A stretch of DNA of 64,000 nucleotides from Pannonibacter sp051860505 (lineage in GTDB: Bacteria > Pseudomonadota > Alphaproteobacteria > Rhizobiales > Stappiaceae). This document shows positions 16,836-25,185 of this stretch, in pieces. The stretch spans positions 62,001 through 126,000 of the forward strand of contig NZ_JBHYDX010000002.1 of assembly GCF_051860505.1 (NCBI RefSeq), read 5' to 3'. How positions within the stretch are numbered: position 1 is the stretch's first letter; every line of letters starts with the position of its first letter. Under the pieces are notes generated by a model that was not told the origin of the DNA, made no database searches, and saw only the letters and a list, made by a program, of their open reading frames with translations. The translations under genes were made by a program, and so were the position numbers.

Positions 16836-17542
16836 GCCAACACGCCTCCCAGAATGGTGGCGACAAGCGCTGCTTCTGCCTCGCCGCGGAAAGCCTCGTC
16901 CTTCAGCGTTTTGCCGGTGAGCGCAAGAACCTGGGTCTCGAAATCGGCATAATGTTGCGTCGCCGACCAGATGAGGAAAATCAGATGCACCGGCTCCACA
17001 TGCGGCTTGAGTTTGCCTGCCGCGATCCAGGCGCGGATGACGGCTGCCTTTTCGCTCACCAGCTGGCGCAGCGAGCCCTGCAGCACGGGTTTCACCTGCG
17101 GCGCCCCTTGCAGGATTTCGGAGGCAAAAAGACGCGACGCTTCAGGCCATTCAGCCGAGATCTTCAACTTCTGGCGGATGTAGTCCGCCAGCTCTGCCGC
17201 CGGATCACCGGTGATGTCCAGCATGCGCAGCGGCGCCAGCCAGGTGTCGAGAATGTGCTCGAGCACGGCTTCGTAGATCGCCGTCTTGGTCGGGTAGTAG
17301 TAGAGCAGGTTCGATTTCGACATCCCTGCCCCGGCGGCGATCTTCTCGATGGTCGCCCCGCCGAAGCCGAAGCGCGAGAATTCCAAAAGACCGGCTTCCA
17401 GGATGCGGGCGCGGTTGCGTTCCTGGATCCGGGTCGGCTTGCCATCCGTGTCGCCTGGCGTCTGCCGTGCTGCTGGCGCGCTGCGCAGGCCGGGCTTGCG
17501 CTTCAAGGGGGATGATTTCGGCGTGCTGCGCGTCGGGCTCAT
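16832..17542 (-). CDS. TetR family regulator, RutR-like (second of two)
   Basis: The 236-aa protein has a basic ~35-residue N-terminal extension, a TetR helix-turn-helix at about residues 42-90 (RILEAGLLEFSRFGFGG, GMSKSNLLYYYPTKTAIY) and a C-terminal half like RutR/YcdC (ADYIRQKLKISAEWPEASRL, FLIWSATQHYADFE). RutR senses uracil in E. coli and controls pyrimidine use. Its start overlaps the stop of the first TetR gene by 4 bp and its stop overlaps arfB. Together with the flanking catabolic genes this suggests a regulator of pyrimidine degradation; possibly a heterodimer with its neighbour (inference). Confidence 0.87.
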   Translation of the reverse strand: MSPTRSTPKSSPLKRKPGLRSAPAARQTPGDTDGKPTRIQERNRARILEAGLLEFSRFGFGGATIEKIAAGAGMSKSNLLYYYPTKTAIYEAVLEHILDTWLAPLRMLDITGDPAAELADYIRQKLKISAEWPEASRLFASEILQGAPQVKPVLQGSLRQLVSEKAAVIRAWIAAGKLKPHVEPVHLIFLIWSATQHYADFETQVLALTGKTLKDEAFRGEAEAALVATILGGVLA

Positions 17543-18204
17543 CGGGCAGCTCCGGCCTTGACGCTGCTTGCGACCCTAGGCCGGATGCCGACGCCGGACA
17601 GGATGATGCGCACCACGTTGTCGCGAGCAAGGGCGAACTGCTCGTCGCTCAGCGGCTTGCCGTCGTTCAGCGTCTCGATCTGGTGGATGAAATCGGCGTA
17701 GTGCTGCGTCGTCGACCAGATCATATAGAGCAGCGTGCGCGGATCGACCGGGTCCATCCGCCCTTCCCCGACCCAGCGCTCGATGATGGCGATGCGGGTG
17801 GCGGTCCATTCGCGCAATGTCGTCTCGAGATAGTCCTGGATGACCGGCGCCCGGTGCAGGATCTCGTTGGCCCAGACCTTGGATCCCATCGGGTGCTGGC
17901 GCGAGATGTCCATCTTGGTGGTGATGTAGTGGGTCAGCGCCTCCTCCGGGTCCTCGCAGTCGTCGAAGGAGTTGGCGGCATCGAGCCAGATCATGAAGAT
18001 GTTTTCGACGACCTGGCGGTACAGCGCTTCCTTGGTGGCGAAATAGTAATGCAGGTTGGCTTTCGGGATCCCTGCCCGCTCGGCGATCATGCCGGTCGTT
18101 GCGCCCCGATAGCCATGCTCGGCAAACACGGCCTCTGCTGCCGACAGGATCGCCCGTTCCGTTTCCGCCCGTGCTGCACTTCTGGTGGACACCTTGCGAT
18201 CCAT
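17539..18204 (-). CDS. rutR: TetR family regulator, RutR-like (first of two)
   Basis: The 221-aa protein has a TetR helix-turn-helix (AILSAAEAVFAEHGYRG, AGIPKANLHYYFATKEALY) and a RutR-type C-terminal half (TKMDISRQHPMGSKVWANE, MIWSTTQHYADF). It shares the W-S-T/A-TQHYADF motif with the next gene, so the pair probably arose by duplication. The ATG at 18204 (MDRKVSTR) follows GGGAG; an upstream ATG at 18267 adds unrelated residues. It is divergent from the catabolic operon across a region with two RutR-type palindromes, the strongest reason to assign the rutR role. Confidence 0.85.
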   Translation of the reverse strand: MDRKVSTRSAARAETERAILSAAEAVFAEHGYRGATTGMIAERAGIPKANLHYYFATKEALYRQVVENIFMIWLDAANSFDDCEDPEEALTHYITTKMDISRQHPMGSKVWANEILHRAPVIQDYLETTLREWTATRIAIIERWVGEGRMDPVDPRTLLYMIWSTTQHYADFIHQIETLNDGKPLSDEQFALARDNVVRIILSGVGIRPRVASSVKAGAAR

Positions 18205-18287
18205 GCGCTCCCGTTTCCCCTGCGTTCGGCAGGTCGTATTCCGGCAAGCGGGTGCCGGGAAAATCATCTGGCCGATGAAATTATCAT

Positions 18288-18305
18288 CTTGACCGTTTGG
18301 TCAAG
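18288..18305. promoter_or_regulatory. RutR-type operator 1
   Basis: CTTGACC-GTTT-GGTCAAG has perfect 7-bp arms. It agrees with the E. coli RutR consensus TTGACCANNTGGTCAA except at the two bases flanking the centre. A minus-strand GATAAT (18280-18285) adjoins it, and its own TTGACC could serve as a plus-strand -35 with TAGGCT 17 bp later, so one bound dimer could affect both divergent transcripts. Confidence 0.7.
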
Positions 18306-18321
18306 TATTCATAGGCTCAAT

Positions 18322-18337
18322 TTGACCGTTTGGTCAG
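18322..18337. promoter_or_regulatory. RutR-type operator 2
   Basis: TTGACC-GTTT-GGTCAG repeats the core of operator 1 with one mismatch in the outer base. The two sites are 33 bp apart centre to centre, about three helical turns, so bound dimers would lie on the same face of the DNA. Confidence 0.68.
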
Positions 18338-18656
18338 GTTTCATGGACGCCCAGTTCCGGCTGCATAGCCCGAACAGGAGGACATTGAAAGCTAGCCAAG
18401 GTCCAACGACAAGCGTCAAAGTCCACAGAACAACGGACGGCGCACTCCAGAGAGATATCCGGCCTCGCCTGCGGCTTCATTTCCGCACGATGATCCGGTG
18501 GGAACAGCACGAATGGATAATCTGAAGACGACCCCGGACAAGACCGCGCGCCACTGCTAGGCTCGGGTGCTGTTCGCGTTCGGCCAGGTCCGTCCGCGTG
18601 CGCTGAATGCTGCTGCCACGACCGGTCCGCTTGAGATGGACCGGCAAGGAGGAACC
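18338..18656 (+). other. Long leader before the aminotransferase gene
   Basis: 319 bp separate operator 2 from the first gene of the operon. I see no gene; frames open here are shadows of neighbouring genes. It presumably is a 5' untranslated leader. Confidence 0.5.
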
Positions 18657-19991
18657 ATGTCTGACAAGGCTGCGACCGCTGCCATTCCGAACAATCTCGA
18701 AGCTTTCTGGATGCCGTTCACTGCCAACCGGCAGTTCAAGAAGGCCCCGCGCATGTTCGTGGGCGCCAAGGACATGCACTACACCACCGCCGACGGCCGC
18801 CAGGTGCTGGACGGAACGGCCGGCCTGTGGTGCTGCAACGCCGGCCATGGTCGCCCGCGCATCGTCGAGGCCGTGCAACGCCAAGTGGCCGAGATGGACT
18901 ATGCGCCGGCCTTCCAGATGGGCCATCCGCGTGCCTTTGAACTGGCTGCCCGCCTGGCCGCACTGCTGCCCTCCCCGCTCGATCATGTGTTCTTCACCGG
19001 CTCCGGCTCGGAAAGCGTCGACACGGCGCTGAAGATCGCGCTCGCCTATCAGCGCGCCATCGGCCAGGGCTCGCGCACGCGCCTCATCGGCCGCGAGCGC
19101 GGCTATCATGGCGTCGGCTTTGGCGGCATCTCGGTTGGCGGCATCGTCAACAACCGCAAGCATTTCGGCACCATGCTGGGCGGCGTCGACCACATCCGTC
19201 ACACCCATGACCCGGCCCGCAACGCCTTCACCCGGGGCGAACCGGAGCATGGCGCAGAGTTTGCCGATGACCTGATCAAAGTCATCCAGCTGCATGATCC
19301 CTCGACCATTGCCGCTGTCATCGTCGAGCCGGTGGCAGGCTCCACCGGCGTGCTGATCCCGCCGAAGGGCTACCTGAAGCGCCTGCGCGAAATTTGCGAC
19401 CAGCACGGCATTCTCCTGATCTTCGACGAGGTCATCACCGGCTTCGGCCGCCTCGGCACCGGCTTTGCGACGGATTACTTCGGCGTGGTTCCGGACCTGA
19501 TCACCACCGCCAAGGGCATCACCTCCGGCGTGATCCCGATGGGCGCGGTGTTCTGCAGCAGCACGATCTACGAGACCTTCATGACAGGTCCGGAACACAT
19601 GATCGAGCTGTTCCACGGCTATACCTACTCGGCCCATCCGGTCGCCTGCGCTGCCGCCCTCGGTACGCTCGACACCTACGAGGAAGAAGGCCTCCTGACC
19701 CGCGCGGCAGAGCTTGCCTCCTACTGGGAAGACGCGGTGCATTCGCTGAAGGACTGCCCGAAGGTCATCGACGTCCGCAACCTCGGCCTGATCGGCGCCA
19801 TCGAGCTGGAATCGATCCCGGGTGAGCCGACCAAACGGGCCTTCTCGGCCTTCCTGAAGGCCTATGACGATGGCCTCCTGATCCGCACCACCGGCGACAT
19901 CATTGCCCTGTCGCCGCCGCTGATCATCTCCAAGGCGCAGATCGACGAGCTGTTCGGCAAGCTGCGCACGGTGCTTCAGAGCAATATCTGA
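18657..19991 (+). CDS. Omega-amino acid:pyruvate (beta-alanine) aminotransferase, class III
   Basis: The 444-aa PLP enzyme has the class III layout: GTAGLWCCNAGHGRPRIVEA, TGSGSESVDTALKIAL, PLP aspartate in LIFDEVITGFGR (Asp257), and the Schiff-base lysine in TTAKGITSG (Lys286). It resembles beta-alanine--pyruvate aminotransferases, which convert beta-alanine or 3-aminoisobutyrate from pyrimidine breakdown to the semialdehyde. AAGGAGG lies 6 bp before the ATG at 18657. It opens the operon and its product feeds the semialdehyde dehydrogenase next door. Confidence 0.92.
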   Translation: MSDKAATAAIPNNLEAFWMPFTANRQFKKAPRMFVGAKDMHYTTADGRQVLDGTAGLWCCNAGHGRPRIVEAVQRQVAEMDYAPAFQMGHPRAFELAARLAALLPSPLDHVFFTGSGSESVDTALKIALAYQRAIGQGSRTRLIGRERGYHGVGFGGISVGGIVNNRKHFGTMLGGVDHIRHTHDPARNAFTRGEPEHGAEFADDLIKVIQLHDPSTIAAVIVEPVAGSTGVLIPPKGYLKRLREICDQHGILLIFDEVITGFGRLGTGFATDYFGVVPDLITTAKGITSGVIPMGAVFCSSTIYETFMTGPEHMIELFHGYTYSAHPVACAAALGTLDTYEEEGLLTRAAELASYWEDAVHSLKDCPKVIDVRNLGLIGAIELESIPGEPTKRAFSAFLKAYDDGLLIRTTGDIIALSPPLIISKAQIDELFGKLRTVLQSNI

Positions 19992-20004
19992 CACGGCACT
20001 TTCT

Positions 20005-20028
20005 GGCCCGCGCGGACACGCGCGGGCC
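20005..20028 (+). other. Strong hairpin between aminotransferase and mmsA
   Basis: A perfect 10-bp GC-rich stem (20005-20014 with 20019-20028) with a GACA loop lies 13 bp after the aminotransferase stop. It lacks a T tract, so it may be an RNA-stabilising or processing element that sets different levels of the two genes. Confidence 0.5.
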
Positions 20029-20078
20029 CTTCCAGACAAGACAACAAGTCCGCCAGGGACAGTCCGGGGATCCAGACC

Positions 20079-21575
20079 ATGAAGAAGATCAACAACGCCA
20101 TTGGCGGCCGCGAAGTCGTGTCGAATTCCGGGCGCGTCGCGCCGGTGTTCAACCCGGCGACGGGCGAACAGGTGGCCGAACTCGGACTGTCGTCGGCAGC
20201 CGAAGTGGCGGACGCCATTGCGGTGGCCAAGGCCGCCTTCCCGGCCTGGCGCGACACGCAGCCGCTGAAGCGCGCCCGCTTCATGTTCCGCTTCAAGGAA
20301 CTGCTCACCGAAAACGCGGATGCCATCGCCCGGGCGATTTCCGCCGAACACGGCAAGACCCATGACGATGCGCTTGGCGAAGTCGCGCGCGGCATCGAGG
20401 TGGTGGAATTTGCCTGCGGCATCCCGCATCTCCTGAAGGGCGAGTTCGCCCGCAACGTCGGGCCGGCCATCGACAGCTACTGCGACCGCCAGCCGCTCGG
20501 CGTCGTCGCCGGCATCACGCCGTTCAACTTCCCCGCCATGGTGCCGCTGTGGATGTATCCGATCTCGGTTGCCTGCGGGAACACGTTCATCCTCAAGCCG
20601 TCCGAGCGCGATCCGTCTGCGGTCATGTTCGTCTACGACCTGTTCCGGCAGGCGGGCTTCCCCGAGGGTGTCCTCAATGTGGTGCATGGCGACAAGGAAG
20701 CCGTGGACGTTCTCCTGAAGCACCCGGACGTGAAGGCGATCTCCTTCGTCGGCTCCACGCCGATTGCCGAATATGTCTATGCGACCGGCACCGCCCACGG
20801 AAAACGCGTGCAGGCGCTCGGCGGGGCCAAGAACCACATGATCATCATGCCGGACGCCGACATGGACCAGGCCGCCGACGCGCTGATGGGTGCGGGTTAT
20901 GGTTCCGCCGGCGAGCGCTGCATGGCCATCTCCGTCGCGGTTCCCATCGGCGAGAAGACTGCGGACGCGCTGGTTGAAAAGCTCATCCCCCGCGTCGAGG
21001 CGCTGAAGATCGGTCCGGCCACGGACAAGTCGGCCGATATGGGGCCGGTGATCACCGAGGCGCACAAGCGCAAGGTGCTGGGCTACATCGACCAGGGCGT
21101 CAAGGAAGGCGCCAAGCTGCTGGTCGATGGCCGCGGCTTCAATCTGCAAGGCTACGAGAACGGCTATTTCGTCGGCGGCACCCTGTTCGACCGCGTGACG
21201 AAGGACATGACGATCTACAAGGAAGAAATCTTCGGTCCGGTGCTTTCGGTCGTGCGGGCCAAGGGCTACGAGGAAGCGCTGACGCTGATCAACGAGCATG
21301 AGTATGGCAACGGCACCGCGATCTTCACCCGCGACGGCGATGCGGCGCGTGCCTTTGCCGACCGGATCGAGGTCGGCATGGTTGGCATCAACGTGCCGAT
21401 CCCGGTGCCGGTGGCCTATTTCTCCTTCGGCGGCTGGAAGCGGTCTCTGTTCGGCGATCACTCGATCTACGGGCCGGAGGGCGTGCGCTTCAACACGCGC
21501 ATGAAGACGGTCACCACGCGCTGGCCGGCCGGTATCAAGGACGGCGCGGTCTTCACCTTCCCCAGCCTCGAATGA
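20079..21575 (+). CDS. mmsA: CoA-acylating methylmalonate-semialdehyde dehydrogenase
   Basis: The enzyme oxidises methylmalonate semialdehyde to propionyl-CoA and malonate semialdehyde to acetyl-CoA, with NAD+ and CoA and release of CO2. The 498-aa aldehyde-dehydrogenase-fold protein has GITPFNFPAMVPLWMYP, the nucleotide region ISFVGSTPIAEY, and the active cysteine in GSAGERCMAIS (Cys281), the signature of this CoA-dependent subgroup. It takes the product of the upstream aminotransferase. It probably serves thymine, uracil, valine and beta-alanine breakdown. Confidence 0.94.
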   Translation: MKKINNAIGGREVVSNSGRVAPVFNPATGEQVAELGLSSAAEVADAIAVAKAAFPAWRDTQPLKRARFMFRFKELLTENADAIARAISAEHGKTHDDALGEVARGIEVVEFACGIPHLLKGEFARNVGPAIDSYCDRQPLGVVAGITPFNFPAMVPLWMYPISVACGNTFILKPSERDPSAVMFVYDLFRQAGFPEGVLNVVHGDKEAVDVLLKHPDVKAISFVGSTPIAEYVYATGTAHGKRVQALGGAKNHMIIMPDADMDQAADALMGAGYGSAGERCMAISVAVPIGEKTADALVEKLIPRVEALKIGPATDKSADMGPVITEAHKRKVLGYIDQGVKEGAKLLVDGRGFNLQGYENGYFVGGTLFDRVTKDMTIYKEEIFGPVLSVVRAKGYEEALTLINEHEYGNGTAIFTRDGDAARAFADRIEVGMVGINVPIPVPVAYFSFGGWKRSLFGDHSIYGPEGVRFNTRMKTVTTRWPAGIKDGAVFTFPSLE

Positions 21576-21624
21576 CGGCAAGCCGGCAAGACCACACGAA
21601 CCACAGCATCAGGGAAACGGCATC

Positions 21625-22875
21625 ATGGCAGCACTGGGACAGAACCTCAGGATCAACCCGGACCGGCTCTGGGACAGTCTGATGGACATGGCGAAGATCG
21701 GACCGGGCATCGCGGGCGGCAACAACCGCCAGACCCTGACGGATGCCGACGCCGAAGGCCGCAAGCTGTTCCAGTCCTGGTGCGAGGACGCAGGCCTGAC
21801 GCTGGGCGTCGACAAGATGGGGACGATGTTCCTGACCCGTCCGGGCAGCGACCCGGACGCCCTCCCCGTCTATGTCGGTTCGCATCTCGACACTCAGCCA
21901 ACCGGCGGCAAGTATGATGGTGTGCTCGGCGTGCTGGCGGGTCTCGAACTGGTGCGCACGCTGAACGACCTCGGCATCAGGACGAAGCATCCTATTGTCG
22001 TCACCAACTGGACCAACGAGGAAGGCGCACGCTTTGCCCCCGCCATGCTGGCCTCCGGCGTCTTTGCCGGCGTACACAGCCTTGACTACGCCTATGGCCG
22101 CAAGGACCCGGAGGGCAAGACCTTTGGCGATGAACTGAAGCGCATCGGCTGGGTCGGTGAGGAAGAGGTGGGCGCACGCAAGATGCACGCCTATTTCGAG
22201 CTGCATATCGAGCAGGGCCCGATCCTGGAGGCCGAAGACAAGCAGATCGGCGTCGTCACCCATTGCCAGGGCCTGTGGTGGCTGGAGTTCACGCTGACGG
22301 GCCGCGAGGCGCACACCGGTTCGACGCCGATGAACCTGCGCGTCAATGCCGGACTGGCCATGGCGCGGATCATGGAAATGGTCCAGACCGTGGCGATGGA
22401 AAACCAGCCCGGCGCGGTCGGCGGCGTCGGCCAGGTGAATTTCTCGCCCAACTCGCGCAACGTGCTGCCGGGCAAGGTCGTCTTCACGGTCGACATCCGT
22501 ACGCCGGATCTCGCCAAGCTCAACGCCATGCGCGCCCGCATTGAAACCGAAGCCGCCGAAATCTGCGCGGCGCTCGGCGTCGGCTGCGCGGTGGAGGCCG
22601 TCGGTCATTTCGATCCGGTGACCTTCGATCCGAAACTCGTCACCAGCGTGCGGGCGGCAGCTGAGCGGCTCGGCTATAGCCACATGGATCTGATTTCCGG
22701 CGCGGGCCACGACGCCTGCTGGGCAGCCAAGGTTGCCCCCGCCACCATGATCATGTGCCCCTGCGTCGGCGGCCTGTCGCACAACGAGGCGGAAGACATC
22801 TCGAAAGACTGGGCCGGCGGCGCCTGCGACGTGCTGCTGCATGCGGTGCTGGAGACGGCGGAAGTTGTGGGGTGA
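21625..22875 (+). CDS. M20 Zn-dependent amidohydrolase, probable beta-ureidopropionase
   Basis: The 416-aa protein belongs to the M20 family with N-carbamoyl amino acid hydrolases and allantoate amidohydrolases: metal-binding motifs GSHLDTQPTGGKYDG, TNWTNEEGARF, and HIEQGPILE, with the lid domain at about residues 215-330 (TGREAHTGSTPMNLR). Next to dihydropyrimidinase the best reading is beta-ureidopropionase, which splits N-carbamoyl-beta-alanine to beta-alanine, CO2 and ammonia; hydantoin-derived carbamoyl amino acids are an alternative. It is 49 bp after mmsA. Confidence 0.9.
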   Translation: MAALGQNLRINPDRLWDSLMDMAKIGPGIAGGNNRQTLTDADAEGRKLFQSWCEDAGLTLGVDKMGTMFLTRPGSDPDALPVYVGSHLDTQPTGGKYDGVLGVLAGLELVRTLNDLGIRTKHPIVVTNWTNEEGARFAPAMLASGVFAGVHSLDYAYGRKDPEGKTFGDELKRIGWVGEEEVGARKMHAYFELHIEQGPILEAEDKQIGVVTHCQGLWWLEFTLTGREAHTGSTPMNLRVNAGLAMARIMEMVQTVAMENQPGAVGGVGQVNFSPNSRNVLPGKVVFTVDIRTPDLAKLNAMRARIETEAAEICAALGVGCAVEAVGHFDPVTFDPKLVTSVRAAAERLGYSHMDLISGAGHDACWAAKVAPATMIMCPCVGGLSHNEAEDISKDWAGGACDVLLHAVLETAEVVG

Positions 22876-22910
22876 GTGATGCGGCTGGTGGCCTGTTTGG
22901 TGTTTTCTCC

Positions 22911-22942
22911 GCGCCGTCCCGGCCCTGAGCCGGGACCCGTGA
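22911..22942 (+). repeat. REP-like palindromic element, copy 1
   Basis: A GC-rich unit GCGCCGTCCCGGCCCTGAGC followed by CGGGACCCGT folds into a GTCCCGGC/GCCGGGAC hairpin. It recurs inverted at 23013-23046 and in variants at 29479 and 29611, always between genes. Confidence 0.65.
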
Positions 22943-23012
22943 AGGGGGCTCAGAGTGAGGCGCGTTCGAGCTTCGGGCGGTGGCGGGAATTTGTAACCCG
23001 GCACTCCTCCGC

Positions 23013-23046
23013 ATGACAGGTCCCGGCTCAAGGCCGGGACGGCGCG
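23013..23046 (-). repeat. REP-like palindromic element, copy 2
   Basis: Inverted copy of the element at 22911; the two units and their flanks (TTTTCTCCGCG / CGCGGGAGTTTT) form a larger 130-bp inverted arrangement between the amidohydrolase and dihydropyrimidinase genes. Confidence 0.65.
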
Positions 23047-23103
23047 GGAGTTTTGGGGAGCGCGGGAAACACCGACTGCATATGAAACCAAAAGGGAACA
23101 GAC

Positions 23104-24561
23104 ATGGCAAGCACTGTGATCAAGGGCGGCACCGTGGTGACCGCTGATCTGACTTACGAAGCCGATGTGAAGGTCGAGGGCGGCAAGATCGTCGAGATCG
23201 GCAAGAACCTCTCCGGCGACAAGGTGCTGGATGCCAAGGGCTGCTACGTCATGCCGGGTGGCATCGATCCGCATGTTCACCTCGAGATGCCCTTCATGGG
23301 CACCTATTCGGCCGATGACTTTGAAAGCGGCACCCGCGCCGGGCTTGCCGGCGGCACCACCATGGTGGTCGATTTCTGCCTGCCCTCCCCCGGCCAGTCG
23401 CTGCTCGACGCGCTGTCCATGTGGCACAACAAGACCAGCCGGGCGACGGCGGACTATTCGTTCCACATGGCGATCACATGGTGGGGCGAACAGGTGTTCA
23501 ACGACATGGAGACTGTCGTACGCCAGAAGGGCATCAACTCCTTCAAGCATTTCATGGCCTACAAGGGCGCGCTGATGGTGGATGATGACGAGATGTTCTC
23601 CTCGTTCCAGCGCTGCGCGGAACTGGGGGCGCTCGCCATGGTCCATGCCGAGAACGGCGACGTGGTGGCCCAGATGCAGGCCAAGCTTCTGGCAGAAGGC
23701 AACACCGGCCCTGAGGCGCATGCTTATTCGCGGCCAGCTGAAGTCGAGGGCGAGGCCACCAACCGCGCCATCATGATCGCCGATATGGCGGGCGTGCCGC
23801 TCTATGTGGTGCATCTGTCTTGCGAGCAGAGCCACGAGGCCGTGCGCCGTGCCCGGGCCAAGGGCATGCGCGTCTTTGGCGAGCCGCTGATCCAGCACCT
23901 GACGCTCGATGACAGCGAATATGCCCATCCTGACTGGGACCATGCCGCCCGCCGCGTCATGTCGCCGCCGTTCCGCAACAAGATGCATCAGGACAGCCTG
24001 TGGGCCGGCCTGTCGTCGGGCTCGCTTCAGGTGGTGGCGACGGACCATTGCGCCTTTACGACAGCACAGAAGCGCAACGGAATCGGCAACTTCACCCAGA
24101 TCCCCAATGGCACCGGCGGCCTTGAAGACCGCATGCCCATGCTGTGGACCTATGGCGTGGCGACCGGCCGGCTGACGATGAACGAGTTTGTCGCTGCGAC
24201 CTCGACCAATATCGCCAAGATCCTCAACATGTATCCGAGGAAGGGCGCGATCCTTGTGGGGGCGGATGCCGACATCGTCGTCTGGGACCCGAACCGGGAG
24301 AAGACGATCTCGGCCGCCAGCCAGCAATCCTCCATCGATTACAACGTCTTCGAGGGCAAGCATGTGAAGGGCCTGCCGCGCTTCACGCTCACCCGCGGCC
24401 ACGTGGCCATTGAAGAGACGACGATCAACACCCGGGAAGGCCACGGCGAATTCGTCGCCCGCCCGCCGGTCACGGCCGTCAACAAGGCCCTGTCGACCTG
24501 GAAGTACCTGGTCGCGCCGCGCAAGGTGGAACGCAGCGGCATTCCGGCCAGCGGGGTCTGA
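23104..24561 (+). CDS. hydA: Dihydropyrimidinase (D-hydantoinase)
   Basis: This zinc cyclic amidohydrolase opens 5,6-dihydrouracil or dihydrothymine to N-carbamoyl-beta-amino acids. The 485-aa protein has the metal motif GIDPHVHLEMPF (His57, His59), the carboxylated lysine in HFMAYKGAL (about Lys154), and VVATDHCAF for the catalytic Asp. A purine-rich site AAAGGGAAC precedes the ATG. It supplies substrate for the upstream M20 amidohydrolase. The preceding step needs dihydropyrimidine dehydrogenase (PreT/PreA), which is not in this window. Confidence 0.95.
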   Translation: MASTVIKGGTVVTADLTYEADVKVEGGKIVEIGKNLSGDKVLDAKGCYVMPGGIDPHVHLEMPFMGTYSADDFESGTRAGLAGGTTMVVDFCLPSPGQSLLDALSMWHNKTSRATADYSFHMAITWWGEQVFNDMETVVRQKGINSFKHFMAYKGALMVDDDEMFSSFQRCAELGALAMVHAENGDVVAQMQAKLLAEGNTGPEAHAYSRPAEVEGEATNRAIMIADMAGVPLYVVHLSCEQSHEAVRRARAKGMRVFGEPLIQHLTLDDSEYAHPDWDHAARRVMSPPFRNKMHQDSLWAGLSSGSLQVVATDHCAFTTAQKRNGIGNFTQIPNGTGGLEDRMPMLWTYGVATGRLTMNEFVAATSTNIAKILNMYPRKGAILVGADADIVVWDPNREKTISAASQQSSIDYNVFEGKHVKGLPRFTLTRGHVAIEETTINTREGHGEFVARPPVTAVNKALSTWKYLVAPRKVERSGIPASGV

Positions 24562-24801
24562 ACTGGGAGGCTTGCTCCGCCAGTCCCCCTCCCCCCCCGA
24601 GGGGAGGGGTTAGGGGGGGGTGAACCACACGGGGGGCCTTGCGAGTACGGCAGCCCTGCAGGAGTTCCGGTTGCAAGGGTGGAGGGAGCGGCAAGGCCGT
24701 TACCCCCACCCCTACCCCTCCCCTCAAGGGGGAGGGGTACAAGTGGCAAGGCCTTGGGTGATGTTGGTTGGCGTCGCTGGACCATGACGAAATGCGGCTC
24801 G

Positions 24802-24849
24802 CCCCACCCCTAACCCCTCCCCCCTTGAGGGGAGGGGTTAGGGGTGGGG
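24802..24849. repeat. Perfect 21-bp inverted repeat with G-quadruplex motif
   Basis: Arms at 24802-24822 and 24829-24849 are exactly complementary with a CCTTGA loop. The right arm is a textbook quadruplex sequence: four G4 runs with 1-, 3- and 1-base loops. Equivalent G-run blocks occur in the other repeat copies at 24601-24620 and 25058-25079, there with weaker left arms. Confidence 0.85.
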
Positions 24850-25162
24850 GTGAGCCACACGGAAAGGCCTGAAGATTGAGGCAGCGCGGCAGGTGTTCCG
24901 GTTGCAAGGGTGGAGGGAGTAGCAAGGCCGCTCCCCCCACCCCTGCCCTTCCCCTCAAGGAGGAGGGGTACAAGTGGCAAGGCCTTGGGTGATGTCGGTT
25001 CGCATGGCCGGAACGTGACGAAATGCGGCACTCTCCACCAGTCCCCCTCCCCCTTGAGGGGAGGGGTTAGGGGTGGGGGTAGACCACACGGAAAGGCCTG
25101 ACGATTACGGCGGCGCGGCAGGAGTTCTGCTTGCAAGGGTCAAGGGTGCGGCAAGGCCGTGT

Positions 25163-25185
25163 CCCCCCCCCCCCCCCCCCCCCCC
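25163..25185. repeat. Homopolymer run of 23 C
   Basis: In the third repeat the C-rich block that reads C5-A-C4-T... in copies one and two is replaced by 23 uninterrupted cytosines. Either replication slippage or an assembly or basecalling artefact could explain it. Confidence 0.85.

Noticed and set aside
18477..21581. Minus-strand open frame of 1034 codons
   Set aside because: It is antisense to the aminotransferase and mmsA genes, which show full family motifs; long antisense frames are expected in GC-rich DNA with strong codon bias.
21553..24444. Minus-strand open frame of 963 codons
   Set aside because: Antisense to the M20 hydrolase and dihydropyrimidinase; its translation is His/Arg/Gly-rich without any domain.
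24479..25136. Proline-rich open frames on the minus strand over the repeat array
   Set aside because: They simply translate the G/C runs of the tandem repeats and change with the homopolymer; no start site or family.
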